Assembly (NCBI GenBank): GCA_964452775.1
Contig: CAYVQP010000096.1
Location: 1-13,843, forward strand
Direction: 5' to 3'
Origin: JACKCB01 sp964452775
GTDB taxonomy: Bacteria > Chloroflexota > Anaerolineae > Promineifilales > Promineifilaceae
DNA length: 13,843 nucleotides
Below are positions 1 through 7,934 of the stretch, in pieces; position 1 is the stretch's first letter, and each line of letters begins with the position of its first letter. The notes under the pieces are model-generated. The model searched no databases, was not told the origin of the DNA, and saw nothing but the letters and a program-made list of their open reading frames with translations. The translations under genes and the position numbers were made by a program.

Positions 1-11
1 GGAGATTGATC

Positions 12-422
12 ATGAGACAAATCGCAGCGCGTATTCATATGGGTCTGGCCTGGCTGATCTTTCTGGGCGGCTTCGTGGCTCTGTACCTGATTGGCGTATC
101 AGTGTTTGGCGGCGGCGAGGCTACAACGCATGGGGCTTTCGGCCGCACCCTGTTCGTGGTCTCTTTGGTGATGTTGATCGTTTCCCTGCTGTGCCATAGT
201 AGCAAGCTAAACGTGGGACTTTCCGTCCTGGTGCCGGTCATGCTCTTGATGCAGGGTGTGTTTGTGTACCTGCCTGCTTTCACGCCGGCCATCCGAGCGC
301 TGCATGTGCTGAATGGGCTGGCGATCATGGGCATCTGTTATTCGCTGGCGAATGGCCGGGCGAAGGCGGTGGTGGTGAGTAAACAGCCGGTAGCCGCCAG
401 CACCTATCAGGCAACGGATTAA
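12..422 (+). CDS. Small four-helix membrane protein, DUF6220-like
   Basis: A 136-residue hydrophobic protein with four predicted membrane helices (roughly residues 10-33, 45-62, 66-86 and 95-113) and a short polar tail. The ATG at 12 is chosen over the in-frame TTG at 6 because GGAGA at 1-5 sits at proper ribosome-binding distance from it. A histidine-glycine pattern after helix 1 (THGAFG) and another in helix 4 (LHVLNG) match my recollection of the DUF6220 family; that assignment comes from memory of the pattern, not from a search. The paired histidines on opposite ends of the bundle could bind a cofactor such as haem, but this is speculation. The function is unknown. No operon partner is visible downstream, because a 154-base gap with a strong hairpin separates it from the cupin remnant. 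Confidence 0.75.
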   Translation: MRQIAARIHMGLAWLIFLGGFVALYLIGVSVFGGGEATTHGAFGRTLFVVSLVMLIVSLLCHSSKLNVGLSVLVPVMLLMQGVFVYLPAFTPAIRALHVLNGLAIMGICYSLANGRAKAVVVSKQPVAASTYQATD

Positions 423-500
423 GCGGCCTTGTTGCCGGCTGGTGTGGTTGCACCGTCGCGAACTGCAGTTGCCGGGAGAATTGGTGAATCTTCATCGTTT

Positions 501-528
501 GGCGCGTCCTGGTGTACCAGGACGCGCC
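501..528 (+). terminator. Perfect 12-bp stem hairpin, possible terminator
   Basis: Positions 501-512 and 517-528 are perfect reverse complements around the four-base loop TGTA. The stem is very GC-rich. It lies 79 bases after the stop of the upstream membrane-protein gene and 49 bases before the start of the cupin pseudogene. No run of T follows it on either strand, so it does not fit a standard intrinsic terminator. It could instead be an mRNA-stabilising structure or a dispersed palindrome. Confidence 0.45.
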
Positions 529-576
529 AGGGATGTCGCGGCTACGCATTTCGGAAAGGTTGATTGGAGGTGTAAC

Positions 577-1134
577 ATGGCCAGAACAGGACACACAGTC
601 GAAAATCCGGCAACCGGCGATCGCGTTGTCTTCCGGCAAACGGCCGCTGAGACCGATGGCGAATTGCTGTAAATAGAGTATATTGTTACTCGCCTGGAGA
701 AAGAGCCACATATTCCACTGCACATTCACCTGGTCAGCGAGGAATGCTTTGAAGTGCTGCAAGGCAAACTGGGGGTCATAATCGGCAAGGCGAAAAGCCG
801 GAAAACCCTGGATGTGGGTGAATCAATCCGGATTGCGCCCGGCACGCCCCACACATTCTGGAACGCCGGCGATGATGCCCTGCATTTCCTCACCGACATC
901 AGGCCGCCGGGAGCGTTTCAGACCTACTGGGAGACGACTTTCGGCCTGGCCGGCGACGGAAAGGTCAATGCGCAGGGCTTGCCGAATTTCTGGCAGTTGA
1001 TGGTGCTGGCGACTATTGCGGACAGCTACGCGGCCGGCGCGCCTCCGGGTCTGGTCAAAGCGATTGTCGCCATCCTGGCTCCTATCGGCCGATTGCTCGG
1101 CTATCGAGACCGCTACCCGCAATACAGCGATTGA
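577..1134 (+). pseudogene. Cupin-2 domain protein, interrupted by an in-frame stop
   Basis: Read through, the frame gives a 185-codon single-domain cupin. The first cupin motif is at codons 49-63 (H49, H51, E56, G63) and the second is the PGTPHTFWN stretch with H92. A C-terminal helical part follows (codons about 112-185). Together the residues form the usual 3-His/1-Glu metal site. The ATG at 577 has a strong GGAGG at 566-570 with a 6-base spacer. Codon 32 is TAA (670-672), and the same frame continues as clear coding sequence to 1134. The later possible start, GTG at 754, lies inside motif 1 after the metal-binding histidines and would not give a folded cupin. The lesion is one codon, for instance CAA to TAA; a sequencing error or stop readthrough cannot be excluded. 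Related intact proteins are small-molecule-binding or enzymatic cupins of mostly unknown substrate. Confidence 0.75.
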
Positions 1135-1231
1135 ACGCTTATTAACGCGCTGTGCCCGCGGCTCTTGAAGCTTGAGCAGCGGCTGGAGCGCGAATGGACG
1201 TGTAAGGCCCTACGATATGGGAGACAGACGA

Positions 1232-1248
1232 TAGAATCGCCGCTTGTG
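1232..1248 (+). promoter_or_regulatory. Candidate -10 box for a leaderless kinase mRNA
   Basis: TAGAAT at 1232-1237 matches the -10 consensus at five of six positions and lies 8 bases before the GTG at 1246. That geometry would place the transcript start at or next to the start codon, which would explain the missing ribosome binding site. No convincing -35 hexamer is seen 16-18 bases upstream, so the call is weak. The same -10 to start-codon spacing occurs at the promoter at 8893-8921. Confidence 0.35.
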
Positions 1249-4200
1249 ACCACAGACGTCCTGGAGAACAGCGAACTGGGCGCCCGTACCGTGCCCGAGT
1301 CGGCGCCTGAATCCCGCTGGTTCCGGCTGGGTATGGCCGCCGCCTGGGCTGCTATCGTCGCTCTGTGGGCAAGCTGGCTGCTGGGCGCCCTGTTGTTCGT
1401 GCGCGCCATTTACACCGACCTGGATTCGGTTTACGACTGGCATGAAGTGTGGACGGGTGAATCCATCCGCGCCGCCTCCGCCGGCCTGGGCGTCCCTCCG
1501 GCCACCTTCGCCTGGTTTTTCATTGGAATGGAGCTGGCCCTGGTCACCACGTTTGGCGTGGCCGGCGTGATCCTTTTCCGGCACAAGCGAGACTGGTTCG
1601 GCGCATTCCTGGGAGTATCGCTGGTGCTGATTGCCACGCGCATTGGCGGCCCGGTCACCTTCATCTTGCACGATGAGTGGCCCATACTGGAGCAGCCGTT
1701 CGAGTTTCTCAGCGGCCTGGCCTTTGTGGCCTTTGGCGCGCTCCTCTACCTCTTCCCGGACGGCCGCTTTGTTCCTTCCTGGTCGCGCTGGCTGCCGCTG
1801 CTCGTGCTCTTGTTGGTGGTGTGGGAGCGCCTGTTCGGTTTGCCAATGCAGCTCATCACGGTTCTCTCCTTGATCTACCTGGCCGCTGGTCTGGGAGGGC
1901 AGGTGTACCGCTATCGCCGCCTATCTGACGTGGTGGCGCGCCGGCATGTGCGTTGGATCATCGCCACGTTTGCCGCGTTTACGCTGATCGTCGTCGTCGC
2001 CAATCTACTTGCGCCCGAGGCGATGGCGATGACGCGCCCGCCAACTCCCCGGGATTTGTTGGCGAATCTCATCGTGAGTCCGGCAATAACGATTGCCTCC
2101 ATCGCCTTCGTCGTCGCCCTGGCAGTCGCCGTTCTGCGGGATGGTCTGTACAACCTGGATGTACTGATCAACCGGGCGCTGGTGTATGGCGGGCTGACAG
2201 TGTTGATTACGGCCGTTTACGTTTTCCTCGTCGTCGGCGCGGGAATGCTCGCCGGGCAGGGCAGCGCCCTTGTGGGGCTGTTGGCGGCCACTGTGTTGGT
2301 GTGGGTGGGGATGCGACCGCTTCATACGCGCTGGCAGGCAGTGGTTAGCCGGCTGGTTCCTCTCCCCACTGCGTCCAACGTCACCGCCGTCACGCCGGAC
2401 GACGAGAGACGCCTATCATTGACGCAGCGACGAATCATCCGACTCTCATTGGTTGCAGCCGGCGTGCTGACCATCGGCCTGCTCTGGCAGGGTTGGCGGC
2501 TACACATTGAATACTTTGCGCTGCTACCGGCGTTCTCTCTGGCTTATCTCATCGTGGGCGGCATCATTGTGCTGCGCCGGCCGCCGAACCGGGTTGGCTG
2601 GCTCTGCGCCTTTGTCGCCCTGGTGGCCATGCTGACCGCAGGTACACAGATTGTTCAAGCCAGGATCTTGTTGTCACCCACGGCCACCCCGTACCAGCTC
2701 GCACTCATCACCTGGATTCGCCTGTTCCTTCACCCCCTGCTCATTGTACCCATCTTTGTTTTCCTGCCCCTCTTGTTTCCCACAGGCCAATTCCTCACCC
2801 CGCGTTGGCGGCAGTTTGGCCGGATTGTTGTCCTGTTGGTGGCCCTGCTTTCAACTCTCTTGCTCATCCGGCCCGGCCCAATGTTGGCGATCGGTGCAGA
2901 CTGGCAGCTTACCAATGACAACCCATTTGCGCCGTCCCTGCCGGCGCTGGACGCTTTGCCCGACGCTCGCACGTTGGATGCGATCACCTCCTATGTCATC
3001 TTAACAGCCTCCCTGATCAGCATCAGCTCGCTCATTTTGCGCTGGCGGCGGAGCGGCGGCGAGACCCGGCAGCAGATCAAGTGGGTGGTCTATTTTCTGG
3101 GCGTCGTCTTTCCGGTCTTCATCCTGACTGAGCTGTTCGTCACCCTGTTTCCGCCGGCGCAACAATCAACGGGCGAGATGCTTTACCTGCTGATGGTGTC
3201 CATCACCTTTATCGGCTTTCCAGTGGTCATCGGGCTGGCGATTCTGTACGCTCGCCTCTACGATATTGATATCGTCATTAATCGGACGCTGGTCTACGGG
3301 GGCTTGACGGCCGCCATTCTCGCCATTTACATCTTTATTGTTGGCGGCCTGAGCCTGCTGTTCCAATCCCAAAACAGCCTGCTCATCTCCTTGCTGGCTA
3401 CCGGCCTGATTGCCGTCTTGTTCCAGCCCATCCGCCACCGCTTGCAGCACGGCGCGAACCGTCTGCTCTACGGGGAACGGGACGACCCATACCGGGTGTT
3501 GTCCCAATTGGGGCGGCATTTGCAGGAGACAACCGTGCCCGGCGAGACCCTGCCGGCGATCACCGCCACCATTTGCCGGACGCTTAAGCTGCCGTATGCC
3601 GCCATCGCCCTGCAAACGGCCGACGGCGAACGGCGCACGGTCGCTTCAACGGGACAACCCACCAAAATCGTCGAAGAATGGCCGCTGCAACATCAGGGTG
3701 AAGTAGTCGGCTGGCTCGTCGTCTCCCCGCGCACGCCGCAAGAGGGGTTTACGGAGCGAGAGCGGCAACTGCTGGCGGACATCGCCGGGCAGGCCGGGGC
3801 GGCCGCCTACGCCGAACGGCTCACTTCCGCCCTGCAACTCTCCCGCGAGCGGCTGGTGCTGGCCCGTGAAGAGGAGCGCCGGCGCATCCGCCGCGACCTG
3901 CACGACGAGCTGGGCCCCAGCCTGGCCAGCCAAACATTTGCCCTGGACGCCGCCCTGGAGCTGCTGGAGACGGACCCGCAGGCCGCCGGCCCTGTGTTGG
4001 CCTCGCTCAAATCACAGAACCAGGAGCTCATCGCCGACATCCGCCGGCTGGTGTATTCGTTGCGCCCGCCAGCGCTCGACGAGTTGGGCCTGCTGGCCGC
4101 TTTGCGGGTGCACGTCAGCCAGATCGCGCCGGAGGGACATGGATTGCAGGTAAAGGTCACGGCCACGCCCGAACCCTTGCCGTCCCTGCCGGCGGCCGTG

Positions 4201-4530
4201 GAAGTGGCCGCTTATCGCATCGCTCTGGAGGGCATCACCAACGTCGTCCGCCACGCCCGGGCGCAGCGGGCGGACATATGCCTGGCGCTGGCCGCGACCG
4301 GCCTCACCATCACCATCTCCGATGACGGCACAGGACTGCCGGCAAACCATCGCCCCGGCGTGGGTCTGGCCTCGATGCGCGAGCGGGTGGAAGAATTGGG
4401 CGGTGCGCTTCATGTGGAAACTGTCGCCGGCGGCGGCGCGCAGATTACCGCTACATTGCCGCTGATTCAGACAGCCGGAGCGGACGAGATGGGCGCGGCA
4501 ACGAGGGCCAATCGAAGATCGGCCCAATGA
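1246..4530 (+). CDS. Large membrane sensor histidine kinase, NarL/DesK (HisKA_3) class
   Basis: A 1094-residue sensor kinase that should autophosphorylate and pass phosphate to the regulator encoded 16 bases downstream. Numbering is from the GTG at 1246. The open frame extends up to a TTG at 1165, but that extension uses rare codons and has no ribosome binding site; a GTG at 1291 and an ATG at 1333 are further options. Residues about 28-373 and 398-748 are two related multi-helix membrane modules. Each has an LFP(D/T)G(R/Q)F loop (169 and 510) and a Y(N/D)(L/I)D(V/I)xINRxLVYGGLT segment (302 and 672). A GAF-like domain follows (about 758-858). The dimerisation and phosphoacceptor helix has RRDLHDELGP with H886. 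The ATPase domain has its N box around N999, DDGTGL at 1026-1031 and GVGLASMRERV near 1038. The many membrane helices suggest the signal is a lipid, a membrane state or a hydrophobic ligand; this is inference. Confidence 0.92.
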   Translation: MTTDVLENSELGARTVPESAPESRWFRLGMAAAWAAIVALWASWLLGALLFVRAIYTDLDSVYDWHEVWTGESIRAASAGLGVPPATFAWFFIGMELALVTTFGVAGVILFRHKRDWFGAFLGVSLVLIATRIGGPVTFILHDEWPILEQPFEFLSGLAFVAFGALLYLFPDGRFVPSWSRWLPLLVLLLVVWERLFGLPMQLITVLSLIYLAAGLGGQVYRYRRLSDVVARRHVRWIIATFAAFTLIVVVANLLAPEAMAMTRPPTPRDLLANLIVSPAITIASIAFVVALAVAVLRDGLYNLDVLINRALVYGGLTVLITAVYVFLVVGAGMLAGQGSALVGLLAATVLVWVGMRPLHTRWQAVVSRLVPLPTASNVTAVTPDDERRLSLTQRRIIRLSLVAAGVLTIGLLWQGWRLHIEYFALLPAFSLAYLIVGGIIVLRRPPNRVGWLCAFVALVAMLTAGTQIVQARILLSPTATPYQLALITWIRLFLHPLLIVPIFVFLPLLFPTGQFLTPRWRQFGRIVVLLVALLSTLLLIRPGPMLAIGADWQLTNDNPFAPSLPALDALPDARTLDAITSYVILTASLISISSLILRWRRSGGETRQQIKWVVYFLGVVFPVFILTELFVTLFPPAQQSTGEMLYLLMVSITFIGFPVVIGLAILYARLYDIDIVINRTLVYGGLTAAILAIYIFIVGGLSLLFQSQNSLLISLLATGLIAVLFQPIRHRLQHGANRLLYGERDDPYRVLSQLGRHLQETTVPGETLPAITATICRTLKLPYAAIALQTADGERRTVASTGQPTKIVEEWPLQHQGEVVGWLVVSPRTPQEGFTERERQLLADIAGQAGAAAYAERLTSALQLSRERLVLAREEERRRIRRDLHDELGPSLASQTFALDAALELLETDPQAAGPVLASLKSQNQELIADIRRLVYSLRPPALDELGLLAALRVHVSQIAPEGHGLQVKVTATPEPLPSLPAAVEVAAYRIALEGITNVVRHARAQRADICLALAATGLTITISDDGTGLPANHRPGVGLASMRERVEELGGALHVETVAGGGAQITATLPLIQTAGADEMGAATRANRRSAQ

Positions 4531-4546
4531 TATGGGAGAGCGCTGG

Positions 4547-5194
4547 ATGAGCGAGACGATTCGAATACTGGTGGCGGATGACCACAAGCTGTTTCGAGAG
4601 GGGTTGTGCGCGTTGCTGAGCACGGCGGCGGGCACGACCGTTGTCGGCGAAGCGTCCACGGGAGTGGAGGTCGTCACCCAGGCGGAAGCATTAACGCCGG
4701 ACATCATTCTGATGGATATCATGATGCCGGACATGAGCGGCATTGAGGCCACTCGCCGCATCCTGGCTGACAATCCGCAAACCGGCATTATCATGCTGAC
4801 CATGCTGGAAGACGACGACTCGCTTTTCGCGGCAATGTGCGCCGGAGCGCGGGGTTATATCTTAAAGGGGGCGGACAAGGCAGAAGTGCTGCGGACGGTG
4901 CAGGCAGTGGCCGGAGGGCAAGCGCTATTCGGCCCGGCGATTGCGGGCCGGCTGACGGCGTTCTTCCAGCGAGGAGGAGCAAGGGACACGGTTGTAACTC
5001 CCTTCCCCGAACTCACCGATCGCGAACGCGAGCTTCTGACTCTCATTGCCGAGGGGCGGAACAACCAGGAAATCGCCGATCACCTGCATATCAGCGCCAA
5101 GACGGTCAGCAATCACATCTCCAATATTTTCAACAAGCTGCAGGTAGCCGACCGCGCGCAGGCAATCGTCAAGGCGCGGGATGCCGGACTGTAG
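4547..5194 (+). CDS. NarL/FixJ-family response regulator
   Basis: A 215-residue transcription factor and the likely partner of the kinase just upstream. Numbering is from the ATG at 4547, which has GGGAG at 4534-4538; an in-frame ATG at 4532 exists but has no ribosome binding site. The receiver domain (about 4-125) has the acidic pair D11-D12, phosphoacceptor D57 (LMDIMMP), T85 and K107, which is the full set. The C-terminal LuxR-type helix-turn-helix (about 152-215) begins LTDRERELL and contains the recognition helix in ISAKTVSNHISNIF. Phosphorylation should promote dimerisation and DNA binding. Its targets are not visible here. The gene ends directly at a strong hairpin shared with the convergent hydrolase gene. 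Confidence 0.95.
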   Translation: MSETIRILVADDHKLFREGLCALLSTAAGTTVVGEASTGVEVVTQAEALTPDIILMDIMMPDMSGIEATRRILADNPQTGIIMLTMLEDDDSLFAAMCAGARGYILKGADKAEVLRTVQAVAGGQALFGPAIAGRLTAFFQRGGARDTVVTPFPELTDRERELLTLIAEGRNNQEIADHLHISAKTVSNHISNIFNKLQVADRAQAIVKARDAGL

Positions 5195-5228
5195 AAACCT
5201 GGCAGGTCTCTGAGACCTGCCAGGTTTT
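5195..5228. terminator. Bidirectional terminator between convergent genes
   Basis: 5195-5210 is a perfect reverse complement of 5212-5227 around one central base, so a stem of about 14 bp with a small loop can form. A T run at 5225-5228 follows on the plus strand, and AAA at 5195-5197 gives a UUU on the minus strand. The hairpin begins at the base after the response-regulator TAG and overlaps the TAA of the hydrolase on the other strand. It can therefore end both transcripts. Confidence 0.85.
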
Positions 5229-6174
5229 ATCCAGCGAAATGCCGGCCCAGGAAATCGAGGGCGATCTCCGGGTGGTTCACGACATATTGATAACCGCCGA
5301 AGCGCTCGTCGCTGGGCACAAGCGCCGGCCCCTCGGCGCGGGCGGTCATCGCCGCCATATGCCCGACGTTGCTGGCGCTGCCCCAGCGATCGCCGTCGCC
5401 CTGCACATACAGCACCGGCGTCTTGCCGCTACCCGCCGCGGCCAGCAGGGGCTCAATGGCGTTAAGCCGCATGCCGCTGGCTTGCGCATACATCAGGTCA
5501 ACCAGCGCCAGGACCGGCCGGCCGAAAGGACCCAGGACGTCCGATGCGAAGCGGCCGGCGAATAGCCGGACGCTGACCGGCTGCACCGCCACCACAGCCC
5601 GCAACGGAGCGCCGCGCGACAGCGCGTACAGCAGGGTATTCGCCCCCATGGAGAAGCCGATAGCCGCAATACGGTGCGGGTCAACATCTTCCCGCCCGGC
5701 CAGGTAATCGAGCGCGCCCAGGACGTCATTCGCCTCGGCCAGGCCAAAGGTGACCGGCCCGCCGGCCGCGCTTTGCCCGTGATTGCGCAGGTCAAAGCTG
5801 AGCACATGGTAGCCGGCTCCTTGCAACGAATGGGCCAGACGCAGCAAGTCCACCTGCTTGAAGCCGCTCACATTGCCCAGCAGGTGGTCTGCGCCCTCGC
5901 CGAGCCGATTCCAGGGCCAGCCGTGCACCAGCACCACCGTTCCCCTGGAGGCGGGCCCGGCCTTGATGAACCAGCCGGAGAGGCGTATGCCGTCGCTGGC
6001 TGGGAAGTCGACATCTTCGTAGGGCAGGCCGGCATCTTCCGGCGTGGCCCACAGCGGTTGGCGCACGGGGCGAACCAGCTGCCGGTAGAAGAACAGCGCC
6101 GTCCCAATCAGGGCAGCGGCTACCAACCCGGCAATCAGCAGAAATATCTGAACCGCACGACGAAACAGAAGCAT
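5227..6174 (-). CDS. Membrane-anchored alpha/beta hydrolase
   Basis: A 315-residue alpha/beta-hydrolase fold protein of the dienelactone hydrolase/serine aminopeptidase-like type. One N-terminal membrane helix (residues 8-30) with positive residues before it suggests an anchor with the catalytic domain outside the cytoplasm. The oxyanion-hole HGW is at 84-86. The nucleophile elbow GFSMG has S175, the likely acid is D262 (in GDGDRWG), and the likely base is H301 (VVNHPEI). A SFDLRNHGQS segment before the elbow is typical of the family. The substrate cannot be named from sequence. ATG 6172-6174 has an almost ideal AAGGAGG at 6180-6186, so translation should be strong. The next gene upstream, the zincin, ends 103 bases earlier on this strand, with a hairpin in between. 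Confidence 0.88.
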   Translation of the reverse strand: MLLFRRAVQIFLLIAGLVAAALIGTALFFYRQLVRPVRQPLWATPEDAGLPYEDVDFPASDGIRLSGWFIKAGPASRGTVVLVHGWPWNRLGEGADHLLGNVSGFKQVDLLRLAHSLQGAGYHVLSFDLRNHGQSAAGGPVTFGLAEANDVLGALDYLAGREDVDPHRIAAIGFSMGANTLLYALSRGAPLRAVVAVQPVSVRLFAGRFASDVLGPFGRPVLALVDLMYAQASGMRLNAIEPLLAAAGSGKTPVLYVQGDGDRWGSASNVGHMAAMTARAEGPALVPSDERFGGYQYVVNHPEIALDFLGRHFAG

Positions 6175-6179
6175 TTAGC

Positions 6180-6186
6180 CCTCCTT
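6180..6186 (-). promoter_or_regulatory. Strong Shine-Dalgarno of the hydrolase gene
   Basis: On the minus strand AAGGAGG stands 5 bases before the ATG at 6174. It decides the start, and it directly follows the closing arm of the inverted repeat at 6190-6249, so the structure could affect its exposure. Confidence 0.8.
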
Positions 6187-6253
6187 AAACCCCGCAGGTC
6201 AATCCGCGCATGGCTCAGCCTACTTTGGACCTCAAAAAGACCTGCGGGGCTTT
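6187..6253 (-). terminator. Long-loop inverted repeat, possible terminator or attenuator
   Basis: 6190-6200 (CCCCGCAGGTC) and 6239-6249 are perfect 11-bp reverse complements with 38 bases between them. On the minus strand the closing arm is followed by UUU and then at once by the hydrolase ribosome binding site. The element sits between the zincin stop (6278) and the hydrolase start. It may end the FKBP-zincin transcript or modulate readthrough into the hydrolase. The long loop makes a simple terminator less certain. It shares the GCAGGTC core with the hairpin at 5195-5228. Confidence 0.5.
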
Positions 6254-6277
6254 GTCATCATTTGGCGAGAAGAGCGC

Positions 6278-6655
6278 TCAGTACGCGCCCAGTTCACGCA
6301 ACCTCTCGTCGCTGATCCCGAAGTGATGGGCCAGCTCGTGGAGCACGGTCCGGCGCACCTGCCGGCGCAACGCCTCTCGCGACGAGCCGGCCGCCTGTTC
6401 AATTGGCCCTTGATAAAGGGTAATGGTGTCCGGCGCGACAAGCGAGTAGCCGCTGGTCCGCTGGGTCAATGGGATGCCGCTGTACAGCCCCAGCAGCGTA
6501 TGTCCCGGCGGGACGCCGGCATGGTTCAGGTCAGCGCTGGTGGGCCAGGGTTGGACGAGCACGACCACGTTGCTCATCTTCTCGGCGAAAATCGCCGGAA
6601 GCTCCACCAGCGCTTCCACGACCAGTTCTTCGAACTCGGCCTGCGGCAAGAGCAT
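6278..6655 (-). CDS. Small zincin-like metallopeptidase (PF06262 type)
   Basis: A 125-residue single-domain protein with the zinc motif HELAHHFGISDERLRELG near the C terminus. HExxH supplies the zinc ligands and catalytic Glu, and the FGISDxRL tail is characteristic of the minimal zincin family PF06262. The length is normal for that family. There is no signal peptide, so it is presumably cytoplasmic; substrates of this family are poorly known. The start ATG (6653-6655) overlaps the TAA of the FKBP gene by one base (TAATG), so the two genes are probably translationally coupled. Confidence 0.9.
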   Translation of the reverse strand: MLLPQAEFEELVVEALVELPAIFAEKMSNVVVLVQPWPTSADLNHAGVPPGHTLLGLYSGIPLTQRTSGYSLVAPDTITLYQGPIEQAAGSSREALRRQVRRTVLHELAHHFGISDERLRELGAY

Positions 6656-7869
6656 TAACGCTCGCCCTCGACCAACTCGACCAGGAAAGTCAACGTAGCG
6701 CCGGGCGGAATGAGGTCGCCATACCCATCTTCGCCGTACCCCAGCTCAGGTGGGATGACCAGCAGGCGCTTGCCGCCGATGTTCATCGTGGAGATCCCTT
6801 CTTCCCAGCCGGGGATAGCGCCGCCGGAACCGATGACATAGGGGATAGGCGTGCCACGACTATATGAACTGTCGAAAAGCGTGCCGTCTTCCAGCCAGCC
6901 GGTGTAATGCACGTTGACCGTCTGCCCATCTTCTACCGCCGGGCCGTCGCCGGCCTCAACATCGAAGTAGCGCAGACCGCTCTCCGTTTCCTGGAAGTCT
7001 TCGTCGGCAACTTCCGGCGGCGACGCCGGCCCGGATTCCAGCAATTCGACCAGTTCTACCTCGATAATGAAAGTGGCGTTGGCCGGGATGGCGCCGCCCG
7101 GGCTGGCCTCGCCGTATGCCAGTTCCGGCGGGACGATCAGCTGCCTCTTGCCGCCGACGCCCATCGTGGAGACGCCCTCTTCCCAGCCGGGAAACAGTTG
7201 ATCCTGGCCCATGGCAAAGGTCAGGGGTTCACCGCGATCGATAGAGCTGTCCAGACGAGTGCCGTCTTCCAGCCAGATCGTGTAGTGGATACGTACCGGC
7301 TGGCCTTCCGCCGGCATGGCGTCTGCATCTCCTACCTCAAAATCATAATACTGCAGGCCGCTCTCGGTGGTGGTGAAGTCGTCTGCATCTACTTTCGTCG
7401 GTTCGGCCGGCCCGCCCGGGAAAACTTCTACCAATTCGACCTCAAAGATCAGGGTAGAGTCCGGCGGGATGGTATCGCCCGCGCCGGTAGAGCCGTAGCC
7501 CAGTTCGGGCGGAATCACCAGCCGCGCTTTGCTGCCTTCATTCAGCAGGGCGATGCCCTCATCCCAGCCGGGAATGACGCTGCCCGTTCCCAGGGTAAAG
7601 GTGAAAGGATCGCCGCCGGTGGAGCTGTCAAATACCGTGCCGTCTTCCAGGGAGCCGGTGTAGTGCACGCTCACCCGGCTGCCGACAGTCGGTTTGTCGC
7701 CGGCGCCTTCTTCCAATATTTCGTACTGCAACCCGCTCTCAGTGGTGATCAGGCCCGTGTCCTGGCTGGATTGTTCTTCCGTCGCAGGCGGAGTTGCGCC
7801 GCCGGCCGGGCCGCAAGCGGCCAGGAACACGAATATGAATATGAATAGCAATAGCCAACTCTTACGCAA
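6655..7869 (-). CDS. Lipoprotein with three tandem FKBP-type prolyl isomerase domains
   Basis: A 404-residue protein. Residues 1-18 are a lipoprotein signal peptide ending in FLAAC with lipidated C19, so the protein should sit on the outer face of the membrane. Three FKBP domains follow (about 44-150, 170-277 and 296-402), with an almost exact repeat period of 126 residues (378 bases). FKBPs catalyse cis-trans isomerisation of Xaa-Pro bonds and help folding. Domain 1 keeps the pocket residues Y70, F80, D81, V98, I99, W102, Y125 and F142. Domain 3 keeps Y322, F332, D333, I352, W355, Y378 and F395, but has Y344 in a Phe position. Domain 2 is altered (L206 for Phe, L225/F226 for Val/Ile, I269 for Phe) and may be weak or structural. 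The start is TTG with AGGAAG about 8 bases upstream. Its stop overlaps the zincin start. Confidence 0.93.
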   Translation of the reverse strand: MRKSWLLLFIFIFVFLAACGPAGGATPPATEEQSSQDTGLITTESGLQYEILEEGAGDKPTVGSRVSVHYTGSLEDGTVFDSSTGGDPFTFTLGTGSVIPGWDEGIALLNEGSKARLVIPPELGYGSTGAGDTIPPDSTLIFEVELVEVFPGGPAEPTKVDADDFTTTESGLQYYDFEVGDADAMPAEGQPVRIHYTIWLEDGTRLDSSIDRGEPLTFAMGQDQLFPGWEEGVSTMGVGGKRQLIVPPELAYGEASPGGAIPANATFIIEVELVELLESGPASPPEVADEDFQETESGLRYFDVEAGDGPAVEDGQTVNVHYTGWLEDGTLFDSSYSRGTPIPYVIGSGGAIPGWEEGISTMNIGGKRLLVIPPELGYGEDGYGDLIPPGATLTFLVELVEGER

Positions 7870-7934
7870 GGTCTTCTTCCTCTCTGTTTCTCATTTCAAT
7901 TGCCGCTTGCCCGGGGGCGCGGCATGCACAGGTG

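Noticed and set aside
754..1134. A separate short cupin gene starting at GTG 754
   Set aside because: This start would cut off the metal-binding histidines of motif 1, while the same frame upstream of the TAA is plainly part of the same domain.
1165..1245. N-terminal extension of the histidine kinase from TTG 1165
   Set aside because: Rare codons (ATA, CTA, AGA, CGA), no ribosome binding site, and a -10-like box inside it favour the GTG at 1246, though this remains uncertain.
4012..5565. Long frames antisense to the kinase end (4012-4803) and on the plus strand across the regulator and terminator (4837-5565)
   Set aside because: They overlap genes with full motif support, and the second runs through the terminator hairpin.
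6907..7848. A 313-codon open frame on the plus strand opposite the FKBP gene
   Set aside because: It is an antisense shadow of a repetitive GC-rich gene. The minus strand has clear domains, a lipobox and a good start, and the plus frame gives low-complexity basic sequence without motifs.
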